A stretch of DNA of 64,000 nucleotides from Takakia lepidozioides (GCA_030704615.1 CM060733.1:16060001-16124000); one strand, 5' to 3'; positions 50,225 through 63,900 are shown, numbered from the stretch's first letter. Made by a program: numbers and translations. Notes: generated from the sequence alone by a model not told the origin.

Positions 50225-52921
50225 CAGTGTGTTTTTCTCTGGCTAAAAATCGCCAGATTTCGACCTGGAAAATCGGTCAGCTACTTGTACAAAGGAATTA
50301 TGGGGGGTAAAATCCGAGATTTGTGCCAGAAAGCACCAGCAGATGAATTTTAGGAGCCTAATTTTGCCAACATAGACCAATTAAAACGTGCCACCTGGAA
50401 TATAGCCACTTTTCTAACTCTGTCACCTCGTTATTCTCGCCACATGGGCACTGGGCTGAATTCACAGGTGGCCCCGCCTCCGATTTTGGAACTATGAAAA
50501 AAAAAACCACTGGTCCTTGGTGGGCAGGATCAAACATTATAATCTTTCTTGCACGGGCTGCCCATAGTAGGTGGGTATCCAGTCGTGCAGTGGGCAGGCC
50601 TGAAACATTCTAAAAGGAACCCTCATCTAACTGGTTAAAAAATACTGAGAAGTGTAGAAAGCATCTATGTTTGATGCGGCCTGCTACCCAGCTCGGCTAC
50701 AAAGCATACGGACAGCGCAGTACAGCAACGCTCCGAAAGTGCCGGCAGGATAAGAAAAATCGGTGCAGCAAAATCTGATGTGAGTACGGATATTTACGGG
50801 AGGTACGACTCGGACAGTACGGTGCGCCGCGGTGTAGGAAGGTACTGTTCTCGCCTGTCGTTACTTTTTATAAAACCCAGTCAACGGTCGTTGGCGCTAC
50901 TCGTCCACGAGGGTGGTGCTGGGGTCAAATCCGCACACAAAAACAAAACTCAGGAGTCCCGGAAATAGTCGAGAAATATGTCAAGAACATGGGTACAGAA
51001 GCAGAAGCAGCCCTAACAACAGCCAGGAAATATGGCTGCCAGTACAAGAGACAAACATATAGAGAAAGAAGACTGAAGCCAAGCCTAAAATACTCCTCGC
51101 AAACTAGGGTACTCTCCCCTCGAGGGTGGGCTATTTGGATTTCTTACTATGTTGGATGGGTGCTATGGGTCTTGCTAGAGTCTCCCCCGCAAGGCTTACA
51201 GCTGGACTGCAAGATCTACTTACCCTGCAAGTTTTGATTCATGTGCCTAACTACATCCACTCCCCTCATCTAAAATTTCATGGCATGTTCTGCATTCTCA
51301 GGCTGCAGATAGGAACAAGCGGCTCCGCCAGTAGAGGCTCTCTCCTTGCCCTTTCCTTAGGTGATTTTGGGGTTGTTGTTTTATACTTTTTCCAGGGCTT
51401 TGTGAATCATGCCCATCAACCCTCAATAGACTAGGCTTAATGGATAAGCCTAGTTCTCCGCCTGGTCTCCACAATGCCTCTATCCCTTGCGGGACAGAGC
51501 CAATAAAATCTGTTCACATGAACCAAATTCAACATGAAAATGCTTCAATGTCATTGGCGGTTTTAATGGGGGGCACTAACAGGTTCTGTCAGTTGAAAAC
51601 AATTCAGAAATTTTGACCGTAAATTGTTTTCTGAAATATTTTTAAACTTATTATGTTTGGTTGGGGGGAACTTTTTTTATTTTTATTTTTTTAAGAGAAC
51701 AGGGACAGTGGCCTTGGAAGCTTTATTGTAAGGAAAAAATAACCTTTCAAGAGCTATGAAGGCAAAGAAAAGAGGTAGCACTCGTAGCCAAGAAGTCCAG
51801 AATGTACCCAAGGAAAGGAGAATGAGATAGAATCAGAAAGGAAGAGATGGAGGAGAAAGATAGGAAGGAGAATGAGATCGAATCAAAAACTAAAAGCTAA
51901 AGAACTACAATCCAACTTTGCAAACTGTCTCTTCTACATACCGCCTCTTTTTCTTTTGGGAGCCTCAAAAGACAATTGCGCCTTAGATTTCCCTTTCCTA
52001 AGGCTGCGCTTATGCCTCTAATTGACTTTCCCATCTTCAGCATCTAGAGGCACTGAGTTTCTGGCACTAACGGGGTTGCCAGCAGGAAGGGAGAGCTTCA
52101 TTCCATTCAACTCGAGATTCTGCATATCTCCAGCAGAAGACACCAAATTTTCCCTAAGAGTTGTCGAAGGATGCGAGGAGCTGGGTTTTTCTCCTGACAC
52201 TGCATTTGGAAATAGCTACCACAAGAACAATCCAAGCCTTTCGAGCTTCAGACAATAAGTCTGAGTGAGCTAAGTACAAAGTCTTGTACACACATCCACA
52301 GAAGAGAGGGGGGAGATGAAGGGAGGAGGGGGCAGCATTTGTCGCTAGAGATGAAGGGACAGAGGAAGGGATAGATGAAGAGATGAAGGGAGGAGGAGGC
52401 CGCGTTCGTCAATAGCGAGGGGAGACTTGCATAACCGCTAAGTCCTCAACCCCCACACCGCAACTTGCGGAGCTCACTACCCCATCTTCCCCTCATAAGT
52501 TTGTTTTTCAACTTATTTATTTATGTGGCTAGTGGATTTTCTATAGAACTTCTTATTTCCTTACTTGTTTCTCAGCAGACTTTTTAGAGGATAAAGTACA
52601 CCTATTGTAGCCCCCCTACTCATCAAATTCCACAGTGTTTTTTTTTTCATATTTCCAAAATCGCTGGCATGGCCACCTATGAACTCTACCCAGTGCCCAT
52701 GTGGCTAGAATATCGAGGTGACTGAGTTAGAAAAGTGGCTATATTCCAGGTGGCACATGTTAACTGGTCCATGTCGGCAAAATTAGGCCACTGAAATTTA
52801 TCTGCTGCTGCTTTTTGGCAAAAAAATCAGATTTTGCCCCCCCCATAATTCCTTTGTCCAAGTAGCTGACGTAGTTTCCAGGTCGAAATATGGCAATTTT
52901 TCGCCAAAAAGAAAAACACTG
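50225..52921. mobile_element. Candidate DNA element bounded by a 290-bp inverted repeat
   Basis: The left arm (50225-50510) and right arm (52633-52921) are inverted copies at roughly 75-80% identity by eye, sharing GTGCCACCTGGAATATAGCC, CACTTTTCTAACTC and AAGGAATTATGGGGGG. Both outer ends begin CAGTG followed by TTTTTC, like hAT-type termini. No 8-bp target duplication is visible, and the 2.1-kb interior has no recognisable transposase. It could also be two single elements in opposite orientation. Confidence 0.5.
51430..51454. repeat. Perfect 10-bp hairpin inside the inverted-repeat element
   Basis: ACTAGGCTTA-ATGGA-TAAGCCTAGT, a perfect stem with a 5-nt loop. It could form a transcribed hairpin; no gene is adjacent. 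Confidence 0.5.
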
Positions 52922-52966
52922 AATTCCATCCAATTTGAAATCTTGATGCCCATTTATCTTGAGGAC

Positions 52967-53193
52967 CTGTTGGTCAGAAACATGAAATACATTTTCTTTA
53001 TTTTCTTGGAAAAAGGGAATGAAGACCCAGAATACTAAGAATAGATCTGTTGGTCAGAAAAATGAAATACATTTTCTTTATTTTCTTGGAAAAAGGGAAT
53101 GAAGACCCAGAATACTAAGAATAGATCTGTTGGTCAGAAAAATGAAATACATTTTCTTTATTTGCTTGGAAAAAGGGAATGAAGACCTAGAAT
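52967..53193 (+). repeat. 80-bp tandem repeat, 2.8 copies
   Basis: Copies start at 52967, 53047 and 53127, each with CTGTTGGTCAGAAA and GGAAAAAGGGAATGAAGACC. Copies two and three differ by only a few bases from copy one, so the duplication is recent. Confidence 0.9.
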
Positions 53194-54899
53194 AATTCTT
53201 ATTCTTGCGTGTAAGTGGATGCAAAATCCCAAGGTACCCTTTGTGTTTGTGCTGTTTGCAAAACTATACGGTCCCAATGTCCTTCGCCGTCCATTCTTCG
53301 AGGAAATTGACAAAACCTCTACCTCTGCACTGACCCCTTGTTTAGAAGGGCTTATCCACTGGGCCACCCGCCCCTTGGGCAGCGGGACCCGTCCTGCCAC
53401 CCGCATTCGCTGCCGGCTGTGCAGAGGGCGGGACCCCCGCGAGTACCAGTGCCCATTATTCGGGAAACGGGCAGGGCATGTGCTGCCCGTACTCACGGAT
53501 TTTGGTCGCAGAATTCGCCATAAAGTCTACCTTCTATAAAGTGCTGTCCCCTAAACTAGAGTATTGACAACTAAGCCTTAGTAGGAGATAAGTCATCAGT
53601 ATCAAAAATGGCTAACCCATGGTTGTGCCTTTCCCATGTGTCACCTTCTATCCTTTGCTGAAAATTACTTTGTGCCTTCTTCAGGTAACACCTCCCTCAA
53701 GCAATATCTATTTAATTGGCTCCTATCAGTGCTGAAAAGAGGAAGATCCTGATGTACCTACACCTGAAAATACCTACTCCAGTAAATACCTATAGAAGTA
53801 AACACCTAAACCAGAAAACGCCCAAATCCAGTATATCACTAATTGAGGGGTACCTTATTTCAAACATAGAACAAGACTAAATCAGTGAGAAATCATTTCC
53901 AGTTAATAGATTGAGCAGCATTGTAGCACGCCAAATAGGCATTGGCCATCCAGAAAAAAACATATGAGTACCATACAGGAAAACAGAATTTGAAACTAGT
54001 GGAACAAAACTTATAATATGTAGATTCTAGAATGGTATGATATTCAATGATTTGCATGGACTTGATGGTATAAATTAACGGAAGCGAACCTTTGCACGCC
54101 CCAAAATTTGTACAGAAATTAGGAAAAATACATGAGTACTATACATGAAAACACAATTTGAAATTAGTTGTAATAATATTTATTCACTTCTGCAGAAATT
54201 AGTGCCTTTAATGAAAAAGTTTAATTAAAATGAAAAAGGTGGCAACGGAGGATGGAATATAAAAGTGTGGCAGAATCGACCCAAAACAAAGGTCTTTCAT
54301 TCTAGGTCTTTCTTTTTTTATTTCTTTTTTCCATTTTTAGGTTTTTCATTAAGGTCATATTTATTCGATTATGCATAAATTAATGGTCGAAAACAAAAGT
54401 ATTTCATTTTACATCTTTCTTTTTTAGGTCTTTCATTTAGGTCATTGATTTAGGTCATATTTATTCGGTTTTGCAGATATTAATGGTCCAAAACAAAAGT
54501 CTTTCATTTTAGGTCTTTCTTTTTTTTCCTTCTCGGCGGTTTCACAGATGTTAAGTACTATTGGACCCGCTTCTCTCAAAGCCGGTCCCTATAAGAATGT
54601 AGAACATAAAAATATAAAAATATTTCTATATTATTACACTAAAAACTATTCTCTACTCTATATAAATATATTCATATATCTATATATATATAAATATATA
54701 AATATTATATATTATATATTACTATATTCATAACCATTCTCCGGTCTACATAAAATAGATGAGGTCTGAAGCACAAATCTCTAAATTCAAAAAGGTCATT
54801 CCAATCGATCATGACAAATGTCCACTAGTCGATCGATCAACATTTTCAATACTCCCATTTCAGTGGACATTGTATCTTCCCAGATCTCCCACTCAATGG
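53194..54899. other. AT-rich region with several tandem repeats, no gene
   Basis: A GC-rich patch with no recognised gene at 53340-53480, a 16-bp minisatellite at 53757-53836, a direct repeat of about 75 bp at 54353-54427 and 54456-54530 (GGTCATATTTATTCG core), and an AT-only stretch at about 54600-54740. Confidence 0.5.
53757..53836 (+). repeat. 16-bp minisatellite, 5 copies
   Basis: Five consecutive 16-bp units follow the pattern CCTAnnCCAGnAAAnA: 53757, 53773, 53789, 53805 and 53821. Units are diverged at several positions. Confidence 0.7.
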
Positions 54900-55545
54900 T
54901 CACTGACATATGTTGCCACATTTGGCATACATGTCCACGAGGGAAGTGTTCAGAATGATATCTGGTACAACTCCAGCTTTGATTACATCACCATGGACCT
55001 CTTTGCCCTTTTCCAGGGCTGCCAGGCCCACACACGCATTGCAGACACACACAAATGTGATCCGATTGGGCTTCACTCCTTCCTGCATCATTTGCTCATA
55101 GGTCTCCAAAGCCTCCATGCCACACCCATGCTGCACATATCCTGCAATCATCGAACTCCAGGACACTACATCTCGTTCAACCATATTGTCAAACTCTCCC
55201 TTTGCACCTCTGATGGTGCTGTATGCTCCCGCATTAAACATACATGTTCACAAGGGTGTTCTGTAGAAAAACATTTGGTTTGAATCCACTTTGGGTAATG
55301 TGAGAGTGCACCTGCTTTCCCATTTCCAGGCCTTTCATCTTGACGCACGCATGCAAGAGACAGACATAAGTATCTGTACCTGCTGAAATGCTTCCTTGGT
55401 TCAAAATTTGAAGAGCCTCTTTCAGTTTCCCTGCCTCACATAGTGTCCTCATATACCCGGAATTTTCAGAAGAGGTCCTGTGGACTCCCTCTCTTGGTCC
55501 TCTTTTGGAGGCTGTGGTCATTGTGAGAGTGCCTGATTTTATCAA
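54900..55545 (-). pseudogene. PLS-type PPR protein, truncated and frameshifted
   Basis: The minus-strand frame from 55545 reads LCEAGKLKEALQILNQG, TYVCLLHACVKMKGLEMGKQ, VHSHITQSGFKPNVFLQNTL and VNMY, then loses frame. The next frame (from about 55230) continues FDNMVERDVVSWSSMIAGYV, GVKPNRITFVCVCNACVGLA and AGVVPDIILNTSLVDMYAKC and ends at CGNICQ. This is P-L-S repeat sequence of an organelle RNA editing or processing factor, with one frameshift near 55235 and both ends missing. A functional protein would need many more repeats and an E/DYW end. Confidence 0.75.
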
Positions 55546-57148
55546 TTGTGCCCCTGCTGCTGCTTGCAGTTGACCATCTACTCATGCAGGTTTTTTTGTA
55601 GCTATCAATAAGACGGCCTCCCAAAACCAAGAAGACCCTCCCAAGTACCTTGTAAACACCAAGAAAAACCCTTGCGCAATGCAATTTCATGGCCTGTTTA
55701 GGAACAACAACCTATGATACAGATAGGGACAGCCACTTTTGCAGAACAGAAAACCTTTTTCACATCATGTAAGAAGAAAGAGAGGCGTCCTAGGGATAAA
55801 CCCTCTAAACCTTGATATGTAGGTTGTCCCACCATTGTGGAGGATAAATATGCTCACCTTTTTCCCTGGAATTCTCACTGGAGAACGCTCTCCTGGATGC
55901 GCCGTTTGAAGAAATGCCCTCCGCACAGTCGAGCTCTGCCAAACCTATCTAAACCTGTTCTAAATACCAGGCGTTATCAACCTATGTAGCCATTGCGCTC
56001 GCGCTCTCTCTTTCTCCTTTGAACATCAAACAGAAGCAGGGAGGAAAAGGGTCAGTCTCAACGAAGTACCGTTCAAGAAGTTATTTTCGGCTTTTTCGGG
56101 CAATCCGGGCAGATAGAAAGAAATTGACGACGTACAAAACGTGGCGACGACAGGTGGCTACGACAGGTGGCGACGACACGTGGCGACGATGATGTAGCAC
56201 TATGGCACCCTATTCCTGCTCTACGCTAAACTAGCTCTCGACCTTCGGTCGTCGCTAGAACTAGGGCTTCACGTTGCTCCGCACTACTAGCGACGAATTC
56301 GGAGAACTACCGTTCAATTTTCACAAAATAAGGTGGGTTTCCAAATTTCATTGTTTGATGTAGCTACCTCTATCTGTGCCCTAGAAATGAGGTAGAGGTG
56401 AACCCGTATTTTCCCCTTCGTTAAGCATTTGTTTCATCAGGATCGAAATCCGGTTGTTTATCCGTTGCTCATCATTTTTTTTTAATTTTTTTTAAAGGGA
56501 AACACCTGGGAACGACAGAGTCTCACAAATCAGGCCCCTTGATAGCGAGGAGAAAATAACCTCTTTCACAGTAACCCCACCATGAAGGCTACGTAGAAAT
56601 GGGGCACCGCCCAATGGAAGGGGTAGAAGAGTGGCACTCAGTTTACTAACCAACTTAGGTACTGACTGTTGGCCATCCTTTAGTTTCTCAACATTTAACT
56701 TTATTATCTTGATAAAAAATGATTGTCTTGATAAAAATGCCTCAATACAGCAGCGACATGGCTCCTTTCTAGCCCTGACCATTTGTTTACATGGGCAATT
56801 GATGTAGATTTCAAATAGTGTGGATTCTTAATTTAATGTCCCGGTAGCTATATAAACTATTCCAAGTGTCAAATTGTCGTACAAGGAAGAACAAGCTCAT
56901 GTGAATTGTGACTGGAAGAAGATAGGCCGGTAGGCCGGTTACAAGAGGTCCATACTGGTTTTGGATTGAATTGAGGCCATGTGGTTATGAAGAGAGAAGT
57001 GCCTTGGCACTCCTGTTGGACGTAATCAAGCCAGCAGTTTTCTTTGGAGTTCTGGTAAATTCCTTGTGAATAGCAAAACAAGCAAAGAGCCTAAAATTAG
57101 TCATAGTTGGACAGAGGAAAGAGAGCTAGAAACTTTTCACTGAACATG
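55546..57148. other. Intergenic region with a 13-bp tandem repeat
   Basis: No gene is recognised. A 13-bp tandem repeat lies at 56141-56192 (GTGGCGACGACAG, four units). The rest shows no clear structure. Confidence 0.45.
56141..56192 (+). repeat. 13-bp tandem repeat GTGGCGACGACAG, 4 copies
   Basis: Units start at 56141, 56154, 56167 and 56180 with single-base changes. Confidence 0.8.
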
Positions 57149-59428
57149 GAGCTAGGGAAGGAACATAATCACACTAAGATTTCCTTTATGTACAAATCAT
57201 TCCACACACCATGGTGGAGCTTGAGGAAACAGTTTTTGTTCGGGAGATGCATGATGTGGGGCCCGGCTTGAGACACAGTACGTGAACCCTATGTACATCC
57301 AATAAAAATATGTGCGTCCCATTGCAGCTGCAATGGAGCTGCATCTTGAAAACACTTTACAATTGTCTTTTAATATGCCTCACGACAAAAACGTACGAAC
57401 CAAAACAATGCATGTGTATTGCAAACTTGGCCAGCTGCATATCTAGAACTAAGAAAAAATCAAGTTTATTTGAAGGGAAGGGAGAAATGAAGATGAGAAT
57501 TATACCGAGCGACCTATGGACGCTGAACTCATTCTGATAGGCTTCTCCCCGGCCTCTCCCAATTAGGTAATCCAAGCATGTTCCTGTCATGTCACCATTT
57601 ACTGTCATTCAACAGGTCTGGCTACTGCTTTTTAAGTGTACTCATGATCAGCTACCTAGCGGAAGTGAAACACTAAAGCTCGTTTTTGATAGATCTATTT
57701 GTTTGCAGGATGGCTGTTCCAATGAAAATTTTAAGGGACTTCCACTACCGGGAAGATGCGGACTAGTATTGTGAAGTCAATGATAAGGGTTAGCTCAAAA
57801 ACACAAACATCTCCTTCCCCAAGGCACTGATGTAGAGCAAATTGTGCCCAATCTTGAGAGTCTAACTCCCGACTATAAGGGTGCTCCCCTGCGCATTGAG
57901 GATTCCACACTTTGCCAGAGCAATCGATCAGGCGCAAACGAAACTTCTTTGGGGTGGCATCCTCGATTCCTTGACGAATTGGAAAGGTATTTCCTGCCAT
58001 ACATGGTCAGAGACAATTTAATGGATTGATCACGCGATGCGCTTCTGTTCAATCAAGATCTAATGCTGCTAAAGAACGAGGATGGTGAAAAGTGAGAAGG
58101 TCCCACTTGCAGTGGACTTGAGAGTCTCTCATAATCAGCATGAAATGGGGGTTCTTGATCTGCCGTCCGTATGCCCTGCCCTCCATTACCACAGTAGCCC
58201 TCGCATCGTCGGAAATTTCGTCACCCCTGTTGGAAACATGCGTTGGGAAGGACGTCATCGTGTCAACATTGTGTGGAACATTATCTAGATTTGGTGATTC
58301 AATCTTGACTGTGCACTTGCACGGTGGCAAGCATTTGGCCCGGTCGCGGCGGCACTGGCTTTGCCTCCCACGGAGCCATGAATCCACCCAGGTGTGGACC
58401 CAAGGATACACCCTACGTGGTGCAGTTGCCTGCCTTCGTTTGCCAAACTTGTCAAACACTCGAACAGTAAAATGAGAGTGTGAAACGAGAGTGAAGACAA
58501 GCTGGTCCCCGATCTTGAGGTCGTGGTCGAATGCAAACTCCCTCCAGCCAGTCCCGAAACGCCCGAATAGCTTCTGGCTACTTTCCATTTTGACGCCGAC
58601 CTTCCACTGCCGGCCATGTGAGCCTTCCAAGGTCACTGTTTCTGCCACCTTGTGACCGTGCACCCTCCAGAATGTACGAGGCACCATCTGTAACGTTGAC
58701 ATAGAGGATACATCAGATAACTTGCTCAAAAACATGGTGAGTCTAAGAGAACCGAGGAGGTCTGGGTGATTGAACAGTTCCAAATTATGGCAACTTAGGG
58801 CAATCTTTCCAATTAACAGCGCCGCAAATTATGGATTTACTGCAAAGACGAATCATGGTGTTTGCATATATACATATGTACCAGTCTGGGTTGAACTGAA
58901 GTGGCCAACAAGCCTTCGACGATCGTCTTTAGAGAAGAAGGGAGACTTCTTCTTCAATATGCCCACCTCCATTGCTGTCTTGAGCAACTCTTCATGACTG
59001 TTGTGACTGAAAGCATGGGCGCCCGATATTGAACATGCCCAGCCTTTGTGACCTGCAGCTCTCCCGCGAGCTCTCCCGGCTCTAGTCATCATGATCTGGA
59101 CTGTAAAACTTCCTTTCAGAACAAGAGCAGTAAGAGAGTGTGAAATTATTGCAGCACCAGCTGCATGCATGTACAATCACTTGTGATGAGAAGAGAGACT
59201 CACACATGTGTGAGTAGAAAGGGATTATGTAAAGTAGGCACTAGCTCGGGATGTGTACACTTCTGTGCTAGAGTACGAAATAATGACTGATTAGGTGTCT
59301 AATCTAGCATGCATCATCGTAATCATATTGATAATCATTTCAAGCACCATCAACCATAGACTGACCATCTTTGAGTAGTTCTGTTATACTTGGAATATCC
59401 TTTCTCCACCAGAATTGAGGAGGGATGA
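57149..59428 (+). repeat. Segmental duplication, copy A
   Basis: It matches 60956-63977 in the same orientation. Shared landmarks are GGAGCTAGGGAAGGAACATA at the left end and AGAATTGAGGAGGGATG at the right end. It carries the broken B3 gene. The copies are about 3.8 kb apart (start to start), and copy B is longer because of a larger first intron. Confidence 0.85.
57731..59092 (-). pseudogene. REM-like B3 transcription factor, broken duplicate (copy A)
   Basis: It has the same three-exon layout as the intact copy at 61499-63583: about 59092-58882, 58687 to about 58105, and 57993-57731. The first B3 domain (HGHKVAETVTLEGSHGRQWK, WREFAFDHDLKIGDQLVFTL, RVFDKFG) and part of the second (PKKFRLRLIDCSGKVWNPQC, GEGDVCVFELTL) are clear. 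Compared with copy B there is one extra base in exon 1 (TTCTTCTCTAAAG versus TTCTTCCTAAAG), a 7-bp deletion that removes the exon-2 donor, and two extra bases in exon 3 (CCACCCC versus CCACC). Together these break the frame in each exon join, so a full protein is unlikely unless other splice sites are used. Confidence 0.7.
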
Positions 59429-60955
59429 ATTGCTATGCCGAATAAATGGTACAACGGAATCTCAACCTCAAACAGAATCGCAGGTAATGATTACCTTTGA
59501 TTGCAGAGAACGGGTCACAGAAAACTAGGTTGCAGTCAGAGGCCGAAGATGCCCGGCTCCAGATACACGGTGAAGTCAAGCACAGTTGGGCTGCCAACGG
59601 GAAGCGGAAGCCATCAATGGATCGGTCATGGTTGCAATCGCGAGAGGTGCGGTATAGCAACGCCCCGCAGATGCTGATGGACCAACCCTTCCTGGCACAA
59701 TCCCCTCTGAACTGCTGAGAAGGTCTGTGATAAGGAAAGGTAATTAGGGTCTTCATCCTATACATATCTAGATAGTTGTAGATCTTCTTAAATATCTAGA
59801 TGAAGTAGATGTAGACCTCTAACATACATAGTCTTCAGGGTTAAGAATAGCTGAAGTTCCTTTTAAAATTTTCTTAGCATTAGCTATTTTAAGAATAGGT
59901 AGAGACTAGTTAAATGAGCTGGGGGAAGAGACAAACAATCAATCTTCTTCATGACCTCTATGGTTGGGTTGAGGGCTCCTCTGTGAGAGCTCTTCCTTGT
60001 CTAGTACTAGGTTTTACAACTATTAGATCGTCTTCGCTTGCCCTGCTCTTTCCATGGGTACGCAGGCTCATGAGAAATCTCAGCTCGAACTCTGTCTTTT
60101 TTTCCTCCTACGAATGTTGGGTAAATTGTTTTTGCAGCAAACTCAGAAGTTACAATATCTTTCTGACAAGATTGACGTTCGGATTGACAATTGACTTGTC
60201 AGCTATGTGATAATCCATCTTGCTCAAATTTTCTCTCACTTTTATATCGTGGTAGGGAACTTGTCTGCTTCGTTACAAATGAAAAGATCTGATTTCAGCA
60301 AGGGGCCTAGTTTGGAGCAGTTTGTCAGAAGGCTGGTGTGTTGCAGAGGATTGTGAGGAGCAAACAGCTAATCATGCTGACTATCATGTGAAAAAGGCAA
60401 AAGGAAAACAGCCTTCATATGCAGAAATTTTTGCAAGCAACCATGATGCACAGTTGAAATTCAACTACCTTGTTGGCTCCTCCTTGCAGCAGGAGACTAG
60501 ACATCGGTGCCAGAACAAGTTTGATCCTGTTCTACCTTCCGGGCCGAGTAACCCATTCAATTCAAAGAGCCATCTGTAAGGGAGACCTCAGAATTTCAGA
60601 TACCACGCCGCTATGGACGTAGGATTACTTTACGTTCTTACCGAAAAGGGGTTGTGCTTACTCTTTGTTCTCCGAAGCGCCTTTAGAGATTGTCGGGAGG
60701 TGAATCTCCAAACTGCTGGGCTTGTCAATCTTATGATCCCTGGAATCTGTGAGCTTTGGGCAATAAACAAATGTCCCACAATTGCAACTTCTAGAGCTGG
60801 CTGCTGCTACTTGTCTGGGTGTGAATTCCAAAGCATAAGAGACAGATGACATCAAAAATATTGGTGACGGGTTCAGAAGCTTTTACAAGATTCGGGAGGG
60901 TCTAGGAGGCGAAACCAGGAGAGAGTGAAAAGAATCGCATGTCGACACTCTGCAT
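59429..60955. other. Spacer between the two duplicated B3 blocks
   Basis: It contains short ORFs (59497-59718, 60322-60579) without recognised domains. No repeat is obvious. It is unique sequence relative to both duplicated blocks. Confidence 0.4.
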
Positions 60956-63900
60956 GGAGCTAGGGAAGGAACATAATCGCAGTAAGATTTCCTTTATGTA
61001 CAAATCATTCCACACATCATGGTGGAGCCTGAGGAAACAGTTTTTGTTCGGGAAATGCATGATGTGCGGGGATTGAGAGACAGTACGTGAACCCTATGTA
61101 CATCCAATAAAAATATGTGCGTGCCATTGCAGCTGCAATGGAACTGCATCTTGAAAGCACGTTACAATTGTCTTTTAATATGCCTCACCACAAAAACGTA
61201 CGCACCAAAACAACACATGTGTATTGCAATCTTGACTGCATATCTAGAACTAAGAAAAAATCAAGTTTCCTTGAAGGGAAGGGAGAAATGAAGACGAGAA
61301 CTGTACTGAGCGACAGATGGACGCTGAACTCGTTCTTCTGATAGGCTTCTCCCTGGCCTCTCCCAATTAGGTAATCCAAGCATGTCCCTGTCATGTCACC
61401 ATTTACTGTCATTCAACAGGTTTGGCTACTGTTTGCATGGTCAGCTACGCACAAAGGCCTGGCGGAAGTGAGAACACTAAAGCTCGTTTTTGATAGATCT
61501 ATCTGTTTGCAAGATGGCTGTTCCAATGAACATTTTCAGGGACTTCCACTAACGGGAAGATGCGGACCAGTATTGTGAAGTCAATGATAAGGGTTAGCTC
61601 AAAAACACAAACATCTCCTTCCCCAAGGCACTGATGTAGCGCAAATTGTGCCCAATCTTGAGAGTCCAACTCCCGACTGTAAGGGTGCTCCCCTGCGCAT
61701 TGAGGATTCCACACTTTGCCAGTGCAATCGATCAGGCGCAAACGAAACTTCTTTGGTGGCATCCTCGATTCCTTGACAAATTCGAAAGGTATTTCCTGCC
61801 ATGCATACATTCATAGACAATTAAATGAATTGATCACGCGATGCGCTTCTGTTCAATCAAGATCTGATACTCTTAAAGAACCCGAATGGTGAAAAGTGAG
61901 AACCTACCAACGAAGACTTGCCGTGGACTTGAGAGTCCCTCATAATCAGCATGAAATTGGGGTTCTTGATCTGCCGTGCGTATGCCCTGCCCTCCACTAC
62001 CACAGTAGCCCTCGCATCGTCGGAATCTTCATCCCTGCTGGAAACATGCGTTGGGATGGACGTCGTCGTGTCAACATTGTGTGGAACATTATCTGGATTC
62101 GGTGATTCAATGTCGACGGTGCACTTGCACGCGGGCAAGCTTTTGGTCCAGCCGCGGCGGTGGCTTCGCCTCCCACTGAGCCATGGCCGCACCCGAGTAT
62201 GGATCCAAGGATACTCCGTAGGTGTTGGAAATATTGCCTTCCTTCGTTTGCCACACTTGTCAAACACTCGAACGGTAAAATTGGAGTGTGAAACGAGAGT
62301 GAAGACAAGCCGGTCTCCGACTTTGAAGTCGCTGTCGAATGCAAACTCTCTCCAGCGATTCGCGAAACAACATTCGCTCATATCACCTCTGGACCTTCTT
62401 CTTATATCGACCGTCCACTGCCGGCTATGTGAGCCTTCCAAGGTGACTGTTTCTGCCACCTTGTGACCGTGCGCCCTCACAAACGGAGCAGGCATCCACT
62501 GTCAGGATATCAGATAACTTCGAGAGAACCTCGGCACTGAGTCTTATCTCGAGAACTTAACTGTCATCTTTGACGGAGGCTTAGGTCTGGGTACTGATTG
62601 AACAACTAGGCAAAGGGCATTCATGAATTCCAATTAACAACGCCGCAAATTCTGGTTCTACGAAGTCAACTAAGTAGTGTGATTGCAGTGCATGTTTTAA
62701 ACATAAGATTTGGTCTGAAAACGAGTTCAAGGAAACAAAAACAAAAACAATTCATACACGTATTCATGTAAACTAGTTTGATCGGGTCTTGAGAGGAACT
62801 ACTGAACTGGGCCAGGGCAAGTAAACTTCAACTTTGATGACATCGACTGAGATATGGTTGAACTGTCTTCTCCACTCCTAGGGCCCCCTTTCCAAATTCC
62901 TGTCTTGAAGCTGCTTAGAACATTGGTTCTTGAAAGTTCTTTCGAAAACATTTCTAGTGCTCATAATTATTCCTTTCTTGTCGTTTACTGCTCTCATTCT
63001 GCTAGGCACACCGTATAGTACTGTAAATATGGAAGTACTAGTGAGAGAGTCAAAGAAGAATAGCCATTACCCTAACATGGGCTTTTGGTAGTAACTGAAA
63101 GTGTGATACTTTAGCTAGAGTTGGTATGAGGTATGTGCAATGTGGCTGGGAAGCAGAAATTGGCGACGAGTGCATACACACAGGATGCATGTTGTACAAT
63201 CATGTCAACTACGAATGACACGATCGCCACCCACAAGTGGTGTGTGCTTTGAACTAACAATCCTTTCGAAGTTTGAGCGATCAAGTAGACCGGTTTCACT
63301 CGTCGATCCGTCCAAAATGATCGGGACAACATCTTGGCACACACACGCATTATGTCAGGTGTCTGTATCCTGTTTGCATACATACCAGTCTGGGTTGGCT
63401 TGCAGTGGCCATCGAGCTTCGAGAAACCGTCTTTAGGAAGAAGGGAGACTCCTTCTTCAATATGCCCACCTTGGTTGCTTTATTAATCAACTCCTGTAGA
63501 TAACTCGTGTTGCTGAAAGCAGTGGCGCCCCATGAACCTGCCCTGCCCTTGCGACCTACACCTCTCCCTGCTCTCATCTTCATGATCAGGACTGCAGCTT
63601 AAATCGAACTACCTCCAACTTGCGAGCTATCAAGAAAACTGGTGCTCTTTTGCTTCGACTGGGAAGGGCGAGCAATCTTTGAGACTGCTCTGATCTCGAG
63701 AGAAACTTGCCTGGTAAGGGAGAGAGAGAGAGAGATTATTGCAAGACCATCATAGAAATAAGCTGCATGCATGTACAGTCAATCTAAGGGGGATACACCT
63801 CTGTGCGAGAATTATTAGGTATTAATTCTGATTATGTGTCTAATCAACTTGAACAACATCATCCTAATCATTTCAAGCACCATCAACCAAATGCAAGTAA

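Noticed and set aside
58140-58475. Plus-strand ORF of 111 codons, with a similar ORF at 61951-62466
   Set aside because: Both are antisense to B3 exon 2. Their similarity to each other only reflects the duplication.
60322-60579. Plus-strand ORF of 85 codons between the B3 copies
   Set aside because: No recognisable motif, no splice partners and no homologous ORF in the duplicated blocks. Too weak to call a gene.
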